Positions 15,926 to 24,404 of a stretch of DNA of 33,170 bases are shown here, one piece after another (the stretch's first letter is position 1; the number at the start of each line of letters is the position of its first letter). A model generated the notes under the pieces. That model had not been told where the DNA came from. It searched no databases and saw only the letters and a program-made list of their open reading frames with translations. Source of the DNA: Bacteriovoracaceae bacterium. Its GTDB lineage: Bacteria; Bdellovibrionota; Bacteriovoracia; Bacteriovoracales; Bacteriovoracaceae. The stretch covers positions 1 to 33,170 of the forward strand of contig JAEUWD010000043.1 in NCBI GenBank assembly GCA_016786485.1. Direction: 5' to 3'. The position numbers and the translations under genes were made by a program.

Positions 15926-18061
15926 TTGTCATTCGCTTTTTTATTAAATATTCCTTCTCTAAATGATAACCCGATGCATCGGGTTGACAAATTTTTTACT
16001 GTTGGGAGTCAGGAAGGGGATTTGCTTATCAATGATCCTACGGTTGAAGGGAAACACTGTAGCTTTATAGTCAACGATAACGTGGCTTCGGTCATTGACC
16101 ACAATAGTAGTTTAGGGACTTATATCGACGGTCAACGTATTCCTTCTGATCGTTTTGTTATTCTCATGAATGGTGACAAATTAAAAATTGGTGATGTCGC
16201 GGCAGAAGTGAAATTTCAAGAGGGCGACATGTCGGGCAACTTATATTTATATCAACTAGGTTCTCAGGCCAAAGCTGAAGCCAAATCGGTTGAACAATTA
16301 TTTGTTGACCAAATCATTAATGAAGTTGATATGGCCGGTCCAGTCGTTGAAGAAAAACCAGAACCTTCAGGCAAAATTAGTGCGACTCAAATCCTAAAGC
16401 TCCATGCGACTAAAGAAATTTCACCGGAAGATAAAACTTCTGACAATATTCAGATTCCAAAAGAGTTTAAAGCACCTAAGAAAAAGAAAGGTTTTAAACT
16501 GGAATTAGATAATCTTTTTTCCAGCAAGCCAAAGAAAACCAAAGTTCAGAAAGTGAAAGTGATGAAGATTGCTTCCAATTATGGACCCGTCGAGGCGATG
16601 GTTCGATTGTTATCGGTTTTAGTCGAATTAAGTTTTGCGAATTTTCTTTATCATCAAGCCTTATTTGACCTGACTTTCACTTTTGAAGGAATTTTGCTCG
16701 AAATAAAAAATACATTAGCACTACCTGAATTAGATTTTATTTTCACAGATTATAAAGAATTACTAATTACCTTAATGGTCTTTTCTCTTTTACGTTTGAT
16801 CAGTGTTGTCGCTTTTTCAGTGTCATACAGTCAGTTTATTCTTTCGTTTGCTTCACAATCGGACGGTAGTTCACCTCGTTTAGGTGGAATTATTCGTGAA
16901 GGGATTGGTCTTATTTTGTTACCGATTTCGTTATGTTTAGATTGGATTTTAATTCTCCATAAGCCGACGTTAAAAGAGACGCTTTCAAGATATCCGATTG
17001 GACTACAATCAAAAGTTTCAGCGATTGTTTATTCTATTGTTTTGGTGCCGTTGTCGTTAGTCATTTTTATGCTCAATCCTCTCTTGAAAGATTTTTCTTT
17101 AAAAGAAGAATTTGTGGTGAATGTCGAAAAGAAGGCGACTAAACAAAATAACGAAGCTTTAAGTTTTCAAAACTCTTTGTTCTATGAATTGCAAGTTTTA
17201 TCATCGTTTGAATCTGATTTCGAAGTTCTGCCTGTATTCTCCCCACAAGGCGATCTGACCGAAACAGAATTGCTGTTCGTGCACAAAAAAGATGATGTAA
17301 GCTTTAGATTAAGAAAATATGACCATAAAATGTTAGTCAATTTACTCCGTCAATTTCAGCAGTCTGATTTATTTTTTAGCATGAGCTATCCGATGCTAAA
17401 TCAAGCTTTAGAGTCGAATCAATTAAAAAGTGATGTCACAACTGAATTGCAAGATCTCTTTTTAAAATCTTTCGGTCTTAATTTAATGAGCTTGATGGAT
17501 CATGTGATGACACAAGGACCGATGACGAATGCTTATATTAGTTTGCGTGAATCTCTAGTAAAGGAATTGGGAGTTGCTATCTTTGATAAATTTACGATTA
17601 CTAATCAACTTGGAAATGATCATATTCGTATCGATTCTCATATTCCAAAAAAATCTTTTCAGATTTTTTATATTCCACTCTCACTTTCTTCTGGTCCGCT
17701 TTTAAGAGTTGAGATCGTGGCTTCGTATGAAAAGAGTTTGGAGATTGCAAATAACTTTTTTAGTAATACTAAGAAATTACCTAAGATTAATAAAGATGAA
17801 CTGGTAAGCGAAAATACGACTGCAATGGGATTGCTAGATTCGATGAGCAATAATAGTGAACTGGCCGCTTCTCATATTCAAACTTTTTTTACTGAAAAAA
17901 AGAAAACGATTATTGCCACCAATCCCGTCAACTTTGATGATTATAAGCGTTCGGTACAGTCGACTCTTAAATTTATTCAGATTAAAATGAAGCCCCTGAA
18001 AGATGATAAGAAAGTTGCTTGGGAGCAAGCAATTGATACGCTTGAACTTTTGATTAAATGA
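15926..18061 (+). CDS. FHA-fold membrane protein with RDD-like segment
   Basis: This 711-residue protein starts at TTG 15926, fixed by TAGGAG at 15913-15918 with 7 nt spacing. Residues about 20-95 form an FHA fold (FFTVGSQEGDLLINDPTVEG; SSLGTYIDGQRI), but positions that normally bind phosphothreonine are changed. A flexible linker (about 100-215) is rich in Lys and Glu. At least three membrane segments follow (about 276-298, 325-346 and 365-385), with a weaker one near 222-245. The Arg/Asp placement is only loosely RDD-like. The remaining 300 residues form an unknown, probably soluble domain. The gene overlaps the following outer-membrane protein gene by 4 nt (ATGA), so the two are likely made together. 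A role linking cytoplasmic signalling to the envelope is inferred. Confidence 0.78.
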   Translation: MSFAFLLNIPSLNDNPMHRVDKFFTVGSQEGDLLINDPTVEGKHCSFIVNDNVASVIDHNSSLGTYIDGQRIPSDRFVILMNGDKLKIGDVAAEVKFQEGDMSGNLYLYQLGSQAKAEAKSVEQLFVDQIINEVDMAGPVVEEKPEPSGKISATQILKLHATKEISPEDKTSDNIQIPKEFKAPKKKKGFKLELDNLFSSKPKKTKVQKVKVMKIASNYGPVEAMVRLLSVLVELSFANFLYHQALFDLTFTFEGILLEIKNTLALPELDFIFTDYKELLITLMVFSLLRLISVVAFSVSYSQFILSFASQSDGSSPRLGGIIREGIGLILLPISLCLDWILILHKPTLKETLSRYPIGLQSKVSAIVYSIVLVPLSLVIFMLNPLLKDFSLKEEFVVNVEKKATKQNNEALSFQNSLFYELQVLSSFESDFEVLPVFSPQGDLTETELLFVHKKDDVSFRLRKYDHKMLVNLLRQFQQSDLFFSMSYPMLNQALESNQLKSDVTTELQDLFLKSFGLNLMSLMDHVMTQGPMTNAYISLRESLVKELGVAIFDKFTITNQLGNDHIRIDSHIPKKSFQIFYIPLSLSSGPLLRVEIVASYEKSLEIANNFFSNTKKLPKINKDELVSENTTAMGLLDSMSNNSELAASHIQTFFTEKKKTIIATNPVNFDDYKRSVQSTLKFIQIKMKPLKDDKKVAWEQAIDTLELLIK

Positions 18062-19014
18062 TAAAAATAATACTTTCATTCTTTTTTTTATTTTCGGTGA
18101 ACGCATTCTCACAGGATATGTTACCAGATGTTGTTTATGAACTTTCCCATCGAAATCCGATTCATTCTGTCATTTTTTTTCCAGTGAAAGATACTTTCTT
18201 TTTTAAGCTTTCGACCGAGATGTCGACACAAAATTTAGCTTGGGTCGAAACGGTAGGAGATGAAGAAAAGAAATCAACTCGCACAGGAGTTAATCAATAT
18301 ATTGCCTACGGTATAAGTAATCGCCTGACTTTATTTACCCAAAGTTTCTATCAAATCGGTAATAAAGAAGAATTTTCCTTCACTAGCGGAACTGAAACAG
18401 AAATGAAATCGAGTGGAATGAGTGAAGTCGCTATAGGTCTTCGCTGGCGCGCTTTCCGTCAACCAACTTACAAGTTTTATATAGATTTAGAATATCTTAT
18501 TGCTCCTGAGCAAGGTAAGGGGAAGCGCCCTGGTGTGGGGGTGAAAGGTAACAATTTGCGCGGCGGAAGTATGCAATCTTTTGGGATTGATTTTGCCCGA
18601 CAGTTTTCTCATTTCGAATACAAGATTTTTGGAAAATATAAAATGTACGGTGATTACGAAGAAGTAGATGAAGCTTTTGCGCTTTATGAAGGTGAAGCTT
18701 ACAACGAAATATTATTGGGAATTGTCGCTCAATATGAGAGTTTTCACGATTCATTTATTCAACTTGGTTATTCTTATAGTAAATTTGATGAAAATAAAAA
18801 AAATGTCAGCACTTACCTGGAGTCATTAGATAATTTTCACCGTGTGTGGCTAAAGGTTGGCTCACATTTTTACCAAGACCAATTCGCATTTAGCTTAGGT
18901 GTATATGCTGATATGGTTAAAGGGGCGATGGAAACAGGTGGTAATGAATTTGAATCGAAAGGTTCGCTCACCGGTCTTCAATTCGAGCTAATGATAAATA
19001 ATCTTTTTAATTAA
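18058..19014 (+). CDS. Outer-membrane beta-barrel protein of unknown function
   Basis: This 318-residue protein starts with signal peptide MIKIILSFFFLFSVNAFSQ, with cleavage near NAFSQ. The mature sequence is a run of amphipathic strands with aromatic girdles, for example KSTRTGVNQYIAYGISN, RLTLFTQSFYQIG, MSEVAIGLRWRAF and DSFIQLGYSYSKFD. This predicts a barrel of about 12 strands, similar in style to transporter-like outer-membrane proteins. It ends LMINNLFN, so the sorting Phe is next to last rather than terminal. The start codon overlaps the stop of the FHA-like gene (ATGA at 18058-18061), which implies translational coupling and joint function. Its stop codon shares TTAA (19011-19014) with the convergent regulator gene. 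Substrate and exact fold are unknown. Confidence 0.75.
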   Translation: MIKIILSFFFLFSVNAFSQDMLPDVVYELSHRNPIHSVIFFPVKDTFFFKLSTEMSTQNLAWVETVGDEEKKSTRTGVNQYIAYGISNRLTLFTQSFYQIGNKEEFSFTSGTETEMKSSGMSEVAIGLRWRAFRQPTYKFYIDLEYLIAPEQGKGKRPGVGVKGNNLRGGSMQSFGIDFARQFSHFEYKIFGKYKMYGDYEEVDEAFALYEGEAYNEILLGIVAQYESFHDSFIQLGYSYSKFDENKKNVSTYLESLDNFHRVWLKVGSHFYQDQFAFSLGVYADMVKGAMETGGNEFESKGSLTGLQFELMINNLFN

Positions 19015-19952
19015 GGTTGGAGCAGCTTAAGGATTTTAGGTTTCAGTTCTTCTAAACTCCCGATAAATTCAATTTGTGGGGAGTGAGGCATTTTCTTTGC
19101 AATTTTATCATCACCACCAATCCAAATTTTAATTTTTTCATTTAATTTATCTTGGAGTTCCTCTAAGTAGATTTTTAACGTTTGTTTGCTAATGCTTTCG
19201 TAATAAGGGCTTACACCAAGGACGATGTAATCCACACGTATCGCATTTGCGGCTTGGGCCAAAGCCTCAGCTGGTAAATCACGACCAAGATAAAAAACAT
19301 CAAAGTTATAATGACAAAAAATAAGGCTGGCACACAGAATACCGAAAGCATGACGTTCATCTGTTGGAGTGGCCAAAGCGATTTTAATTCGATGTTTAGA
19401 CTTTTTTATATAATGAGTGTGGATGATTTGCCCCACATGAAATTTCACGATGGCCGAAAGACTATGCTCTTGGGCGATGGAAAAAGTTCCTGCTTCAATC
19501 TTTCTACCTACGTTCTGAAAAAGAGGTAAAATTAATTTCAGTGCCAGATCTTCTGAGGATAAATTATCCCGTGCTTTTTCCATTTCATGAGAGATGATAT
19601 CTAACTTAAATGTCGAAAGTGCCATGAGAATATTTTTTAAAATTTCATCAGGAGAAATTAAATTTTTTGATTTTTTTATATTTGAGAATTCATTAGGTGA
19701 ATTTTTTTGAAACTTCTGAATAAGCTGTTTTAACTCTTTATCATTCAGATTGGCCACCTGGCTAATAGAACTCCCAAAGTTAGTTAATTGAGAAAGTAGA
19801 CTTAATCTTTCAATGTCTTGTTCTGAGTATAAACGCCGCCCATTTTCACTTCTCTTTGGGACAATTGCTTGGTAACGTTTTTCCCATGCTCGAATGGTAT
19901 GGGGAGAAACACCTGAAACTTGTGCTGCGACCTGTATGTTAAAATATTCCAT
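19011..19952 (-). CDS. MerR-family regulator with cobalamin-binding domain (CarH/LitR-like)
   Basis: This is a 313-residue cytoplasmic regulator. Residues 1-70 form a MerR winged-helix domain (FNIQVAAQVSGVSPHTIRAW; RYQAIVPKRSENGRRLYSEQ). Residues about 100-180 form the helical cap typical of B12 photoreceptor regulators, with the EH pair of the W-x9-EH motif at E162-H163. Residues 188-313 form a B12-binding Rossmann domain: ERHAFG with His201 as the likely lower cobalt ligand, Ser248 in LGVSPY, and a GG at 279-280. The W of W-x9-EH is Ile152 here, so light sensing through adenosylcobalamin may be changed or lost. It faces acetyl-CoA synthetase across a 64-nt spacer with two perfect inverted repeats, so control of acs and of itself is likely. 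No clear Shine-Dalgarno was seen. Confidence 0.88.
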   Translation of the reverse strand: MEYFNIQVAAQVSGVSPHTIRAWEKRYQAIVPKRSENGRRLYSEQDIERLSLLSQLTNFGSSISQVANLNDKELKQLIQKFQKNSPNEFSNIKKSKNLISPDEILKNILMALSTFKLDIISHEMEKARDNLSSEDLALKLILPLFQNVGRKIEAGTFSIAQEHSLSAIVKFHVGQIIHTHYIKKSKHRIKIALATPTDERHAFGILCASLIFCHYNFDVFYLGRDLPAEALAQAANAIRVDYIVLGVSPYYESISKQTLKIYLEELQDKLNEKIKIWIGGDDKIAKKMPHSPQIEFIGSLEELKPKILKLLQP

Positions 19953-19955
19953 TCT

Positions 19956-19970
19956 ATGTCAGTATGACAT
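19956..19970. promoter_or_regulatory. Perfect inverted repeat, candidate MerR-type operator
   Basis: ATGTCA, spacer GTA, TGACAT is a perfect 6-3-6 inverted repeat. It is 4 nt upstream of the regulator's start codon and just before the -35 of the acetyl-CoA synthetase promoter. The position fits autorepression of the regulator and control of the divergent gene. Confidence 0.5.
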
Positions 19971-19971
19971 T

Positions 19972-19999
19972 TTGATTTTTAAATGTACAAATTTATAAC
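19972..19999 (+). promoter_or_regulatory. Promoter of acetyl-CoA synthetase gene
   Basis: TTGATT (19972-19977) and TATAAC (19994-19999) are separated by 16 nt. Transcription would start near 20006, leaving a leader of about ten nt. The spacer does not show the 19-nt length typical of MerR-activated promoters. Confidence 0.5.
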
Positions 20000-20000
20000 A

Positions 20001-20018
20001 ATAAAAGGTACCTTTTAT
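20001..20018. promoter_or_regulatory. 18-bp perfect palindrome spanning the acs start codon
   Basis: ATAAAAGGTACCTTTTAT reads identically on both strands. It covers the predicted transcription start, the AGG of the ribosome binding site and the first two bases of the ATG at 20017. Bound by a repressor it would block transcription. Folded in RNA (7-bp stem, GUAC loop) it would hide the ribosome binding site. Confidence 0.55.
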
Positions 20019-21936
20019 GAACAGAACATACGAACCTAAGAAAGCTCCATCAGCTCAAAAAAACTATCTTAAGACTTATGAACATTCTCTAAAGCATAAC
20101 CATGATTTTTGGATGGAAACCTCGAAGCGTTTGGATTGGATAAAAGCACCTACTAAGTCCCTTGAGGGTAACTATGAACAAGTGAATTTTAAGTGGTTTG
20201 ATGATGGTGTTTTAAATGTTTCTATAAATTGTATTGACCGACATTTGCCGACCAAAAAAAATGAGGTGGCTCTTATATGGGCCAAAGATGAATTGGGCGA
20301 ATATGAACGAATCACTTATCAGCAACTTTCTGAAAATGTTGGTCGCTGCGCCAACATGCTTAAGTCGCTGGGAGTGAAAAAAGGTGATCGTGTTTGCTTG
20401 TATCTGCCAATGATCCCTGAACTCGTCTACAGTATGCTGGCCTGTGCACGTATCGGAGCGGTTCATTCCATTGTCTTTGCAGGTTTTAGTGCCGAGTCTC
20501 TGCGTGGTCGTATCGAAGATGCGAAATGTAATATCGTTATTACCGCTAACGAAGGTAAGCGCGGTGGAAAGTTAATTCCACTGAAGCAAATTACCGATGA
20601 TGCTATCGCAGGTTTTGATTTTGTAAAAAATGTGATTGTGGTTCATCGCACTGATGCCAAAGTGAATTATCAGAAAAAAGATGTAAAATATGAAGAGCTG
20701 GTGGTGAAACAATCGGCTGAATGTAAACCAGAATCGATGAAGGCGGAAGATCCACTTTTTATTCTCTATACATCGGGTAGTACCGGAAAACCGAAAGGCT
20801 TGCTTCACACGAGCGCTGGTTATTTACTATATGCCTCATACACACATGAATTAGTTTTTAATTATAAGCCAGGACAAATTTATTTCTGCGCTGCTGATAT
20901 TGGATGGGTGACAGGTCATAGTTATATTGTCTACGGACCACTTTCTAATGCGGCCACTTCTGTCATTTTTGAATCAACACCGCTTTATCCAGCGGCCGAT
21001 CGTTATTGGAAAATTATTGATGATTTGAAGGTTCAAATTTTTTATACCGCACCGACGGCGCTCAGAACGCTCGCCGCCCAAGGTGATGAGTGGCTGAACA
21101 CTTCCAAGCGTTCTTCATTAGAAGTTTTAGGAAGCGTTGGAGAACCGATTAATCCAGAAATTTGGGAGTGGTATTACCATAAGGTCGGTCATGAGAAATG
21201 CTCACTGGTTGATACTTGGTGGCAAACGGAAACGGGTGGTATTCTTATTTCGCCTATTCCGGGGGTAACGAAGATGAAACCGGGTTCAGCCACATTGCCG
21301 TTGTTCGGAGTTGAACCGATCATTGTCCAAGCGGAAAATGGTAAAATTCAGACCGAAATAGAAGCACAGGGTGCCTTATGCCTGAAACGTTCATGGCCAG
21401 GCCAAGCTCGCACCATTTACGGTGACCACGAAAGATTTATTCAAACTTATTTTTCACAATATAAAGGCTTCTATTTTACTGGTGACGGTTGTAATCGCGA
21501 TGCTGATGGTTTTTATTGGATCACCGGTCGTATCGATGATGTCCTCAATTGTTCTGGGCATCGCCTAGGCACAGCGGAAATTGAAGGAGCGATTGTCGAA
21601 AATAAAAACGTCGCAGAAGCCGCAGTTGTTGGTTATTCTCACGATATTAAGGGAACTGGGATTTACGCTTACGTAGTTTTACAAAAAGGCGTCAAAGCTT
21701 CGGACGATATCATTAAAGAAATTAAAGCTTCAGTTCAGAAGGGCATTGGAAAATTCGCCTCACCAGATATCGTGCATGTGACGACTGGTTTACCAAAAAC
21801 CCGCAGCGGGAAAGTCATGAGAAGAATTTTGCGTAAAATTGCTTGCTCTGAATTTACTGGTTTGGGCGATATATCTACACTTTCAGAACCAAACGTAGTT
21901 GAGTTGCTGATCGAAGAACGAAAAAAGATTAAGTGA
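20017..21936 (+). CDS. acs: Acetyl-CoA synthetase
   Basis: This 639-residue cytoplasmic enzyme activates acetate with ATP and CoA through acetyl-AMP. Motifs in order: the phosphate-binding loop [11 protein letters not shown] (251-261), [19 protein letters not shown] (291-309), the acyl-binding [11 protein letters not shown] (398-408), the hinge region [21 protein letters not shown] (503-523), and [11 protein letters not shown] with catalytic Lys599. The length matches Acs (about 650 residues). The WWQTETGG site and the absence of propionyl-specific features favour acetate over propionate, though small acids may also be used. Lys599 is the usual site of regulatory acetylation; no acetylase is nearby. 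The gene faces a cobalamin-type MerR regulator, and the start codon lies in an 18-bp palindrome. Its 3' end overlaps the convergent TPM-domain gene by 8 nt. Confidence 0.95.
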   Translation: MNRTYEPKKAPSAQKNYLKTYEHSLKHNHDFWMETSKRLDWIKAPTKSLEGNYEQVNFKWFDDGVLNVSINCIDRHLPTKKNEVALIWAKDELGEYERITYQQLSENVGRCANMLKSLGVKKGDRVCLYLPMIPELVYSMLACARIGAVHSIVFAGFSAESLRGRIEDAKCNIVITANEGKRGGKLIPLKQITDDAIAGFDFVKNVIVVHRTDAKVNYQKKDVKYEELVVKQSAECKPESMKAEDPLFILYTSGSTGKPKGLLHTSAGYLLYASYTHELVFNYKPGQIYFCAADIGWVTGHSYIVYGPLSNAATSVIFESTPLYPAADRYWKIIDDLKVQIFYTAPTALRTLAAQGDEWLNTSKRSSLEVLGSVGEPINPEIWEWYYHKVGHEKCSLVDTWWQTETGGILISPIPGVTKMKPGSATLPLFGVEPIIVQAENGKIQTEIEAQGALCLKRSWPGQARTIYGDHERFIQTYFSQYKGFYFTGDGCNRDADGFYWITGRIDDVLNCSGHRLGTAEIEGAIVENKNVAEAAVVGYSHDIKGTGIYAYVVLQKGVKASDDIIKEIKASVQKGIGKFASPDIVHVTTGLPKTRSGKVMRRILRKIACSEFTGLGDISTLSEPNVVELLIEERKKIK

Positions 21937-22570
21937 AATCTTGCCAGAAGATTCGATTCTCAATTTGATTCGGCAGGTTTTGAATAACCTTTTCTGGAAA
22001 ATATTTTTTGATTTGTGCTTCTAGCAATTCAATCGAACGGCTTAAGCCAGTGAAAAAGTGCTTTTGCTTAAATTCCCCCTGTAACATCAGCACCATTTCA
22101 TTTAATTCTTCTTGGGTCATTTGCTGAGCAATTTTTTTACCCACAAGCAATTTGATTTTTCTCTCAAGCAAAGAAATGTAAAGCAAAATATGGCCGTTAT
22201 GATCTTGTGAACTTCCTAAGAGGTAAAATACTTCAATCGATTTCTCGTCTACTTCGCGCAGTACTTCAACCGTTGAGAGAAAGTATTTTTTCAAAAACTT
22301 TAATTTACCAATGAAAGCAAAGAACACAAAAAAGAGAAATTGTAGAATAATTGGGTAAAAACTAAATTCAAATTCGAAATAAAAACTAATACAAAAACTG
22401 CAAATAAAAGACAAGATAACCGCAAATCGTAAAATGGCCGCAGGATACTGGTCACTGCTTTTGGCGATACAAAGAACTAGTTCGCTACCTGTGTTAGATT
22501 CAAAAGCCTTGATTTTATTTTCAATTTTTTCTTCCTCATCAGAAGCTAAGAATTTTCTTTTCCAATTCAT
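21929..22570 (-). CDS. Membrane-bound TPM-domain protein (second TPM gene)
   Basis: This 213-residue protein has a split TPM-type domain. An N-terminal part ([20 protein letters not shown]) resembles the first helix and strand of the TPM/YgcG fold. Two or more hydrophobic segments follow ([20 protein letters not shown]; the stretch [17 protein letters not shown]). The cytoplasmic or periplasmic tail carries [22 protein letters not shown], like strands of the same fold. It ends an apparent lemA-TPM-TPM operon. ATG 22570 is chosen because its A overlaps the TAA of the previous gene (TAATG) and GGGGAG lies 6 nt upstream. An upstream TTG at 22576 would be too close to that site. The function of this second member is unknown; it probably acts in the envelope with the first. 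Confidence 0.75.
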   Translation of the reverse strand: MNWKRKFLASDEEEKIENKIKAFESNTGSELVLCIAKSSDQYPAAILRFAVILSFICSFCISFYFEFEFSFYPIILQFLFFVFFAFIGKLKFLKKYFLSTVEVLREVDEKSIEVFYLLGSSQDHNGHILLYISLLERKIKLLVGKKIAQQMTQEELNEMVLMLQGEFKQKHFFTGLSRSIELLEAQIKKYFPEKVIQNLPNQIENRIFWQDFT

Positions 22571-23454
22571 TACCAACTCCCCGAGGCGCCACCACCACTA
22601 AAACCACCACCACCTCCGCCCCAGCTGGAACGTCCACCCAATCCCCCCATACTTCCGCCGCGATAACCACTGCGACGCCCATTTGTAAGGAGATAGAATA
22701 GAAAATTATTGAGGCCAACTAAACCGATAAAAAAACCAAAAGTAATGGTGAGTACCAGCACGCCTACGCTGAGCGTGCCCAGTAGTAACCAGATTAATCC
22801 TGTGGCACTAAGTGAACCAAAAAGACCTTTACTAAAAACTCCCTGACCGAAAATGCGACGGTAGAGAGGGTATAAAATCATCAGAAAAATAAGGAACGGA
22901 AAAAAATAGAGACTATTTTGATGGTATTCCTGCCGAACGGAATAAGCTGGTTTCTTGGTTTCAACGACTTGCTCGATGGCAAAATCAGTTTTTTTAGAAA
23001 TTTCTTCTACCACTAAACCAATACCGTAGCCATATTGGCGATTTTTAAAGTTTGGCACGAGATACTTATAGATCATGTCAACTGCTTCCACGTCAGTGAT
23101 AGCACCTTCGAGTCCTTGCCCAACTTCGATACGAATCTTGCGATCTTTAATCGCAATCACAATCATAATCCCGTCATCTTGTTTCTCACGGCCGATTTTC
23201 CATTTTTCCGCTAATTGAATGGAGTATTCTTCAATCGGTACACCTTCGAGACTATCGATGGTTAAAACCTGAATTTGCGGTCCACCTTTATTATAAAGGT
23301 TTTCGATCATGCTCGTGAGTGCAGCTTTTTCCTCGCTACTCATTAGTCCAACTTGATCTTCGACCGCTTGTCGAAGCGTTGGAAGTTCAAGCGAGAAAGC
23401 ATTTGCCATCAGGCATGAAAACAAAAAGAAAATCGGGAGGAAACGATTTAGCAT
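22570..23454 (-). CDS. TPM-domain secreted/membrane protein, YgcG family
   Basis: This 294-residue protein has a signal peptide (MLNRFLPIFFLFSCLMANAFS) and then a TPM domain (about 25-160). The domain contains LYNKGGPQIQVLTIDSLEG, AEKWKIGREKQDDGIMIVIA, KIRIEVGQGLEGAITD and the helix following. Two hydrophobic segments near 185-245 anchor it to the membrane. The C-terminus is the Gly/Ser-rich tail typical of YgcG proteins (GGGGGFSGGGASGSW). The family is often encoded beside LemA, as here: the lemA stop is 2 nt before this start, so the genes are coupled. TPM proteins in other organisms have been linked to membrane quality control and phosphatase activity; no catalytic claim is made here. Confidence 0.9.
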   Translation of the reverse strand: MLNRFLPIFFLFSCLMANAFSLELPTLRQAVEDQVGLMSSEEKAALTSMIENLYNKGGPQIQVLTIDSLEGVPIEEYSIQLAEKWKIGREKQDDGIMIVIAIKDRKIRIEVGQGLEGAITDVEAVDMIYKYLVPNFKNRQYGYGIGLVVEEISKKTDFAIEQVVETKKPAYSVRQEYHQNSLYFFPFLIFLMILYPLYRRIFGQGVFSKGLFGSLSATGLIWLLLGTLSVGVLVLTITFGFFIGLVGLNNFLFYLLTNGRRSGYRGGSMGGLGGRSSWGGGGGGFSGGGASGSW

Positions 23455-23456
23455 AC

Positions 23457-24026
23457 TTAGAATTGAACTTGCGGATTAGCAGTTTCAGCTTCGCTAATCG
23501 AAAATTGTGGTTTCTTTTCGTGATGAAAGAAAATCATATTTGCTAAATTCGTAGGAAAAACGCTAATTAAATTATTAAATTCTTTAACGCTTTCAATGTA
23601 TCTTCTTCGTGCAATAGCGATACGATTTTCCGTTCCTTCTAATTGAACTTGAAGTGCTTGGAAATTCGTATTGGCCTTAAGGTCAGGATATTTTTCGACC
23701 ACTACCATTAATTTGCCTAAAGCTTGCGTCAGTGAATCTTGTGATTTTTGGTATTCTTTAAAAGTGTTGTTGTCGATTTTATTCGTCGAAATTTCTACCT
23801 GTGAAGCTTTTGAACGAGCAGTAACAACGGCATTCAAAGTTTCAGCTTCGTGTTTTGCGTAACCTTTAACCGTTTCAACTAAATTAGGAACGAGATCAGT
23901 TCTTCTTTTATATTGGTTTAAAACTTCGGCCCAAGTCGCTTCCACTTCATTCACAGCAGTTGGGATAGATTGAACGCCACAAGATGTAATCGTTAGGGTT
24001 AAGAGAATTAAAAAAATCTTTTTCAT
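23457..24026 (-). CDS. lemA: LemA family lipoprotein
   Basis: This 189-residue protein starts with MKKIFLILLTLTITSC. Unlike many LemA proteins, which have a plain TM anchor, this one has a lipobox (TITSC) with Cys16 as the likely lipid site. The LemA four-helix core follows: YKRRTDLVPNLVETVKGY, HEAETLNAVVTARSKA, then YPDLKANTNFQALQVQLEGT and NRIAIARRRYIESVKEFN, with ending FPTNLANMIF. These are diagnostic motifs. ATG 24026 is chosen because AGGAGG lies just upstream; a TTG six codons earlier would put that site inside the gene. It leads an apparent operon with two TPM genes. The U tract of the rpsT terminator ends only 15 nt before its start codon. Confidence 0.93.
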   Translation of the reverse strand: MKKIFLILLTLTITSCGVQSIPTAVNEVEATWAEVLNQYKRRTDLVPNLVETVKGYAKHEAETLNAVVTARSKASQVEISTNKIDNNTFKEYQKSQDSLTQALGKLMVVVEKYPDLKANTNFQALQVQLEGTENRIAIARRRYIESVKEFNNLISVFPTNLANMIFFHHEKKPQFSISEAETANPQVQF

Positions 24027-24041
24027 AGTACCTCCTAAAGG

Positions 24042-24074
24042 CAAAAAAAAACCGAAGCATGGGTAGCTTCGGTT
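24042..24074 (-). terminator. Intrinsic terminator of rpsT, abutting lemA
   Basis: On the minus strand a 9-bp perfect stem (AACCGAAGC with GCTTCGGTT, loop 7 nt) is followed by a run of eight or nine U residues. It follows the rpsT stop at 24105 by about 30 nt. The U run reaches to 15 nt before the lemA start, so little room is left for a separate lemA promoter. Confidence 0.92.
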
Positions 24075-24104
24075 CTTTTTAAATTTTAGTCAATACTAAG
24101 CGAA

Positions 24105-24368
24105 TTAAGATAGTTTTTTAATTTGAGTCGCGATTCTTGAAGTTCTACGAGCAACTTGTTGCTTCTTAATAACATTCGTCTTCGCCATTTTACCTAAAGC
24201 TGATTGTAGCTCTGGTAATAGTTTAAGCGCTTCAGTTTTATTTTTGTCTTCAATAGCTTTTTTAATTTTTTTAGTTAGCGTTCTCATTTTAGAAAGCTTA
24301 ATTTTGTTACGAGCTCTACGAACGATAGTTTGTTTTGCTCTTTTTTCTGACGACTTGTGGTTTGCCAC
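24105..24368 (-). CDS. rpsT: Ribosomal protein S20
   Basis: This is an 87-residue, strongly basic protein that binds 16S rRNA early in 30S assembly. It begins (V/M)ANHKSSEKRAKQTIVRRARN, the standard S20 opening, and has KLLPELQSALGKMAKTNVI in the C-terminal half. The length equals that of typical S20. The frame is open further upstream, but the start is GTG 24368: AAAGGAG lies 6-7 nt before it and the S20 family begins exactly here. A GTG start is worth noting because E. coli rpsT uses a weak start codon (UUG) in its autoregulation. It is transcribed from the promoter at 24405-24433 and ends at a strong terminator. Confidence 0.97.
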   Translation of the reverse strand: MANHKSSEKRAKQTIVRRARNKIKLSKMRTLTKKIKKAIEDKNKTEALKLLPELQSALGKMAKTNVIKKQQVARRTSRIATQIKKLS

Positions 24369-24404
24369 TCGATGCTCCTTTAAATACTTAATATTCGAGG
24401 GCAT

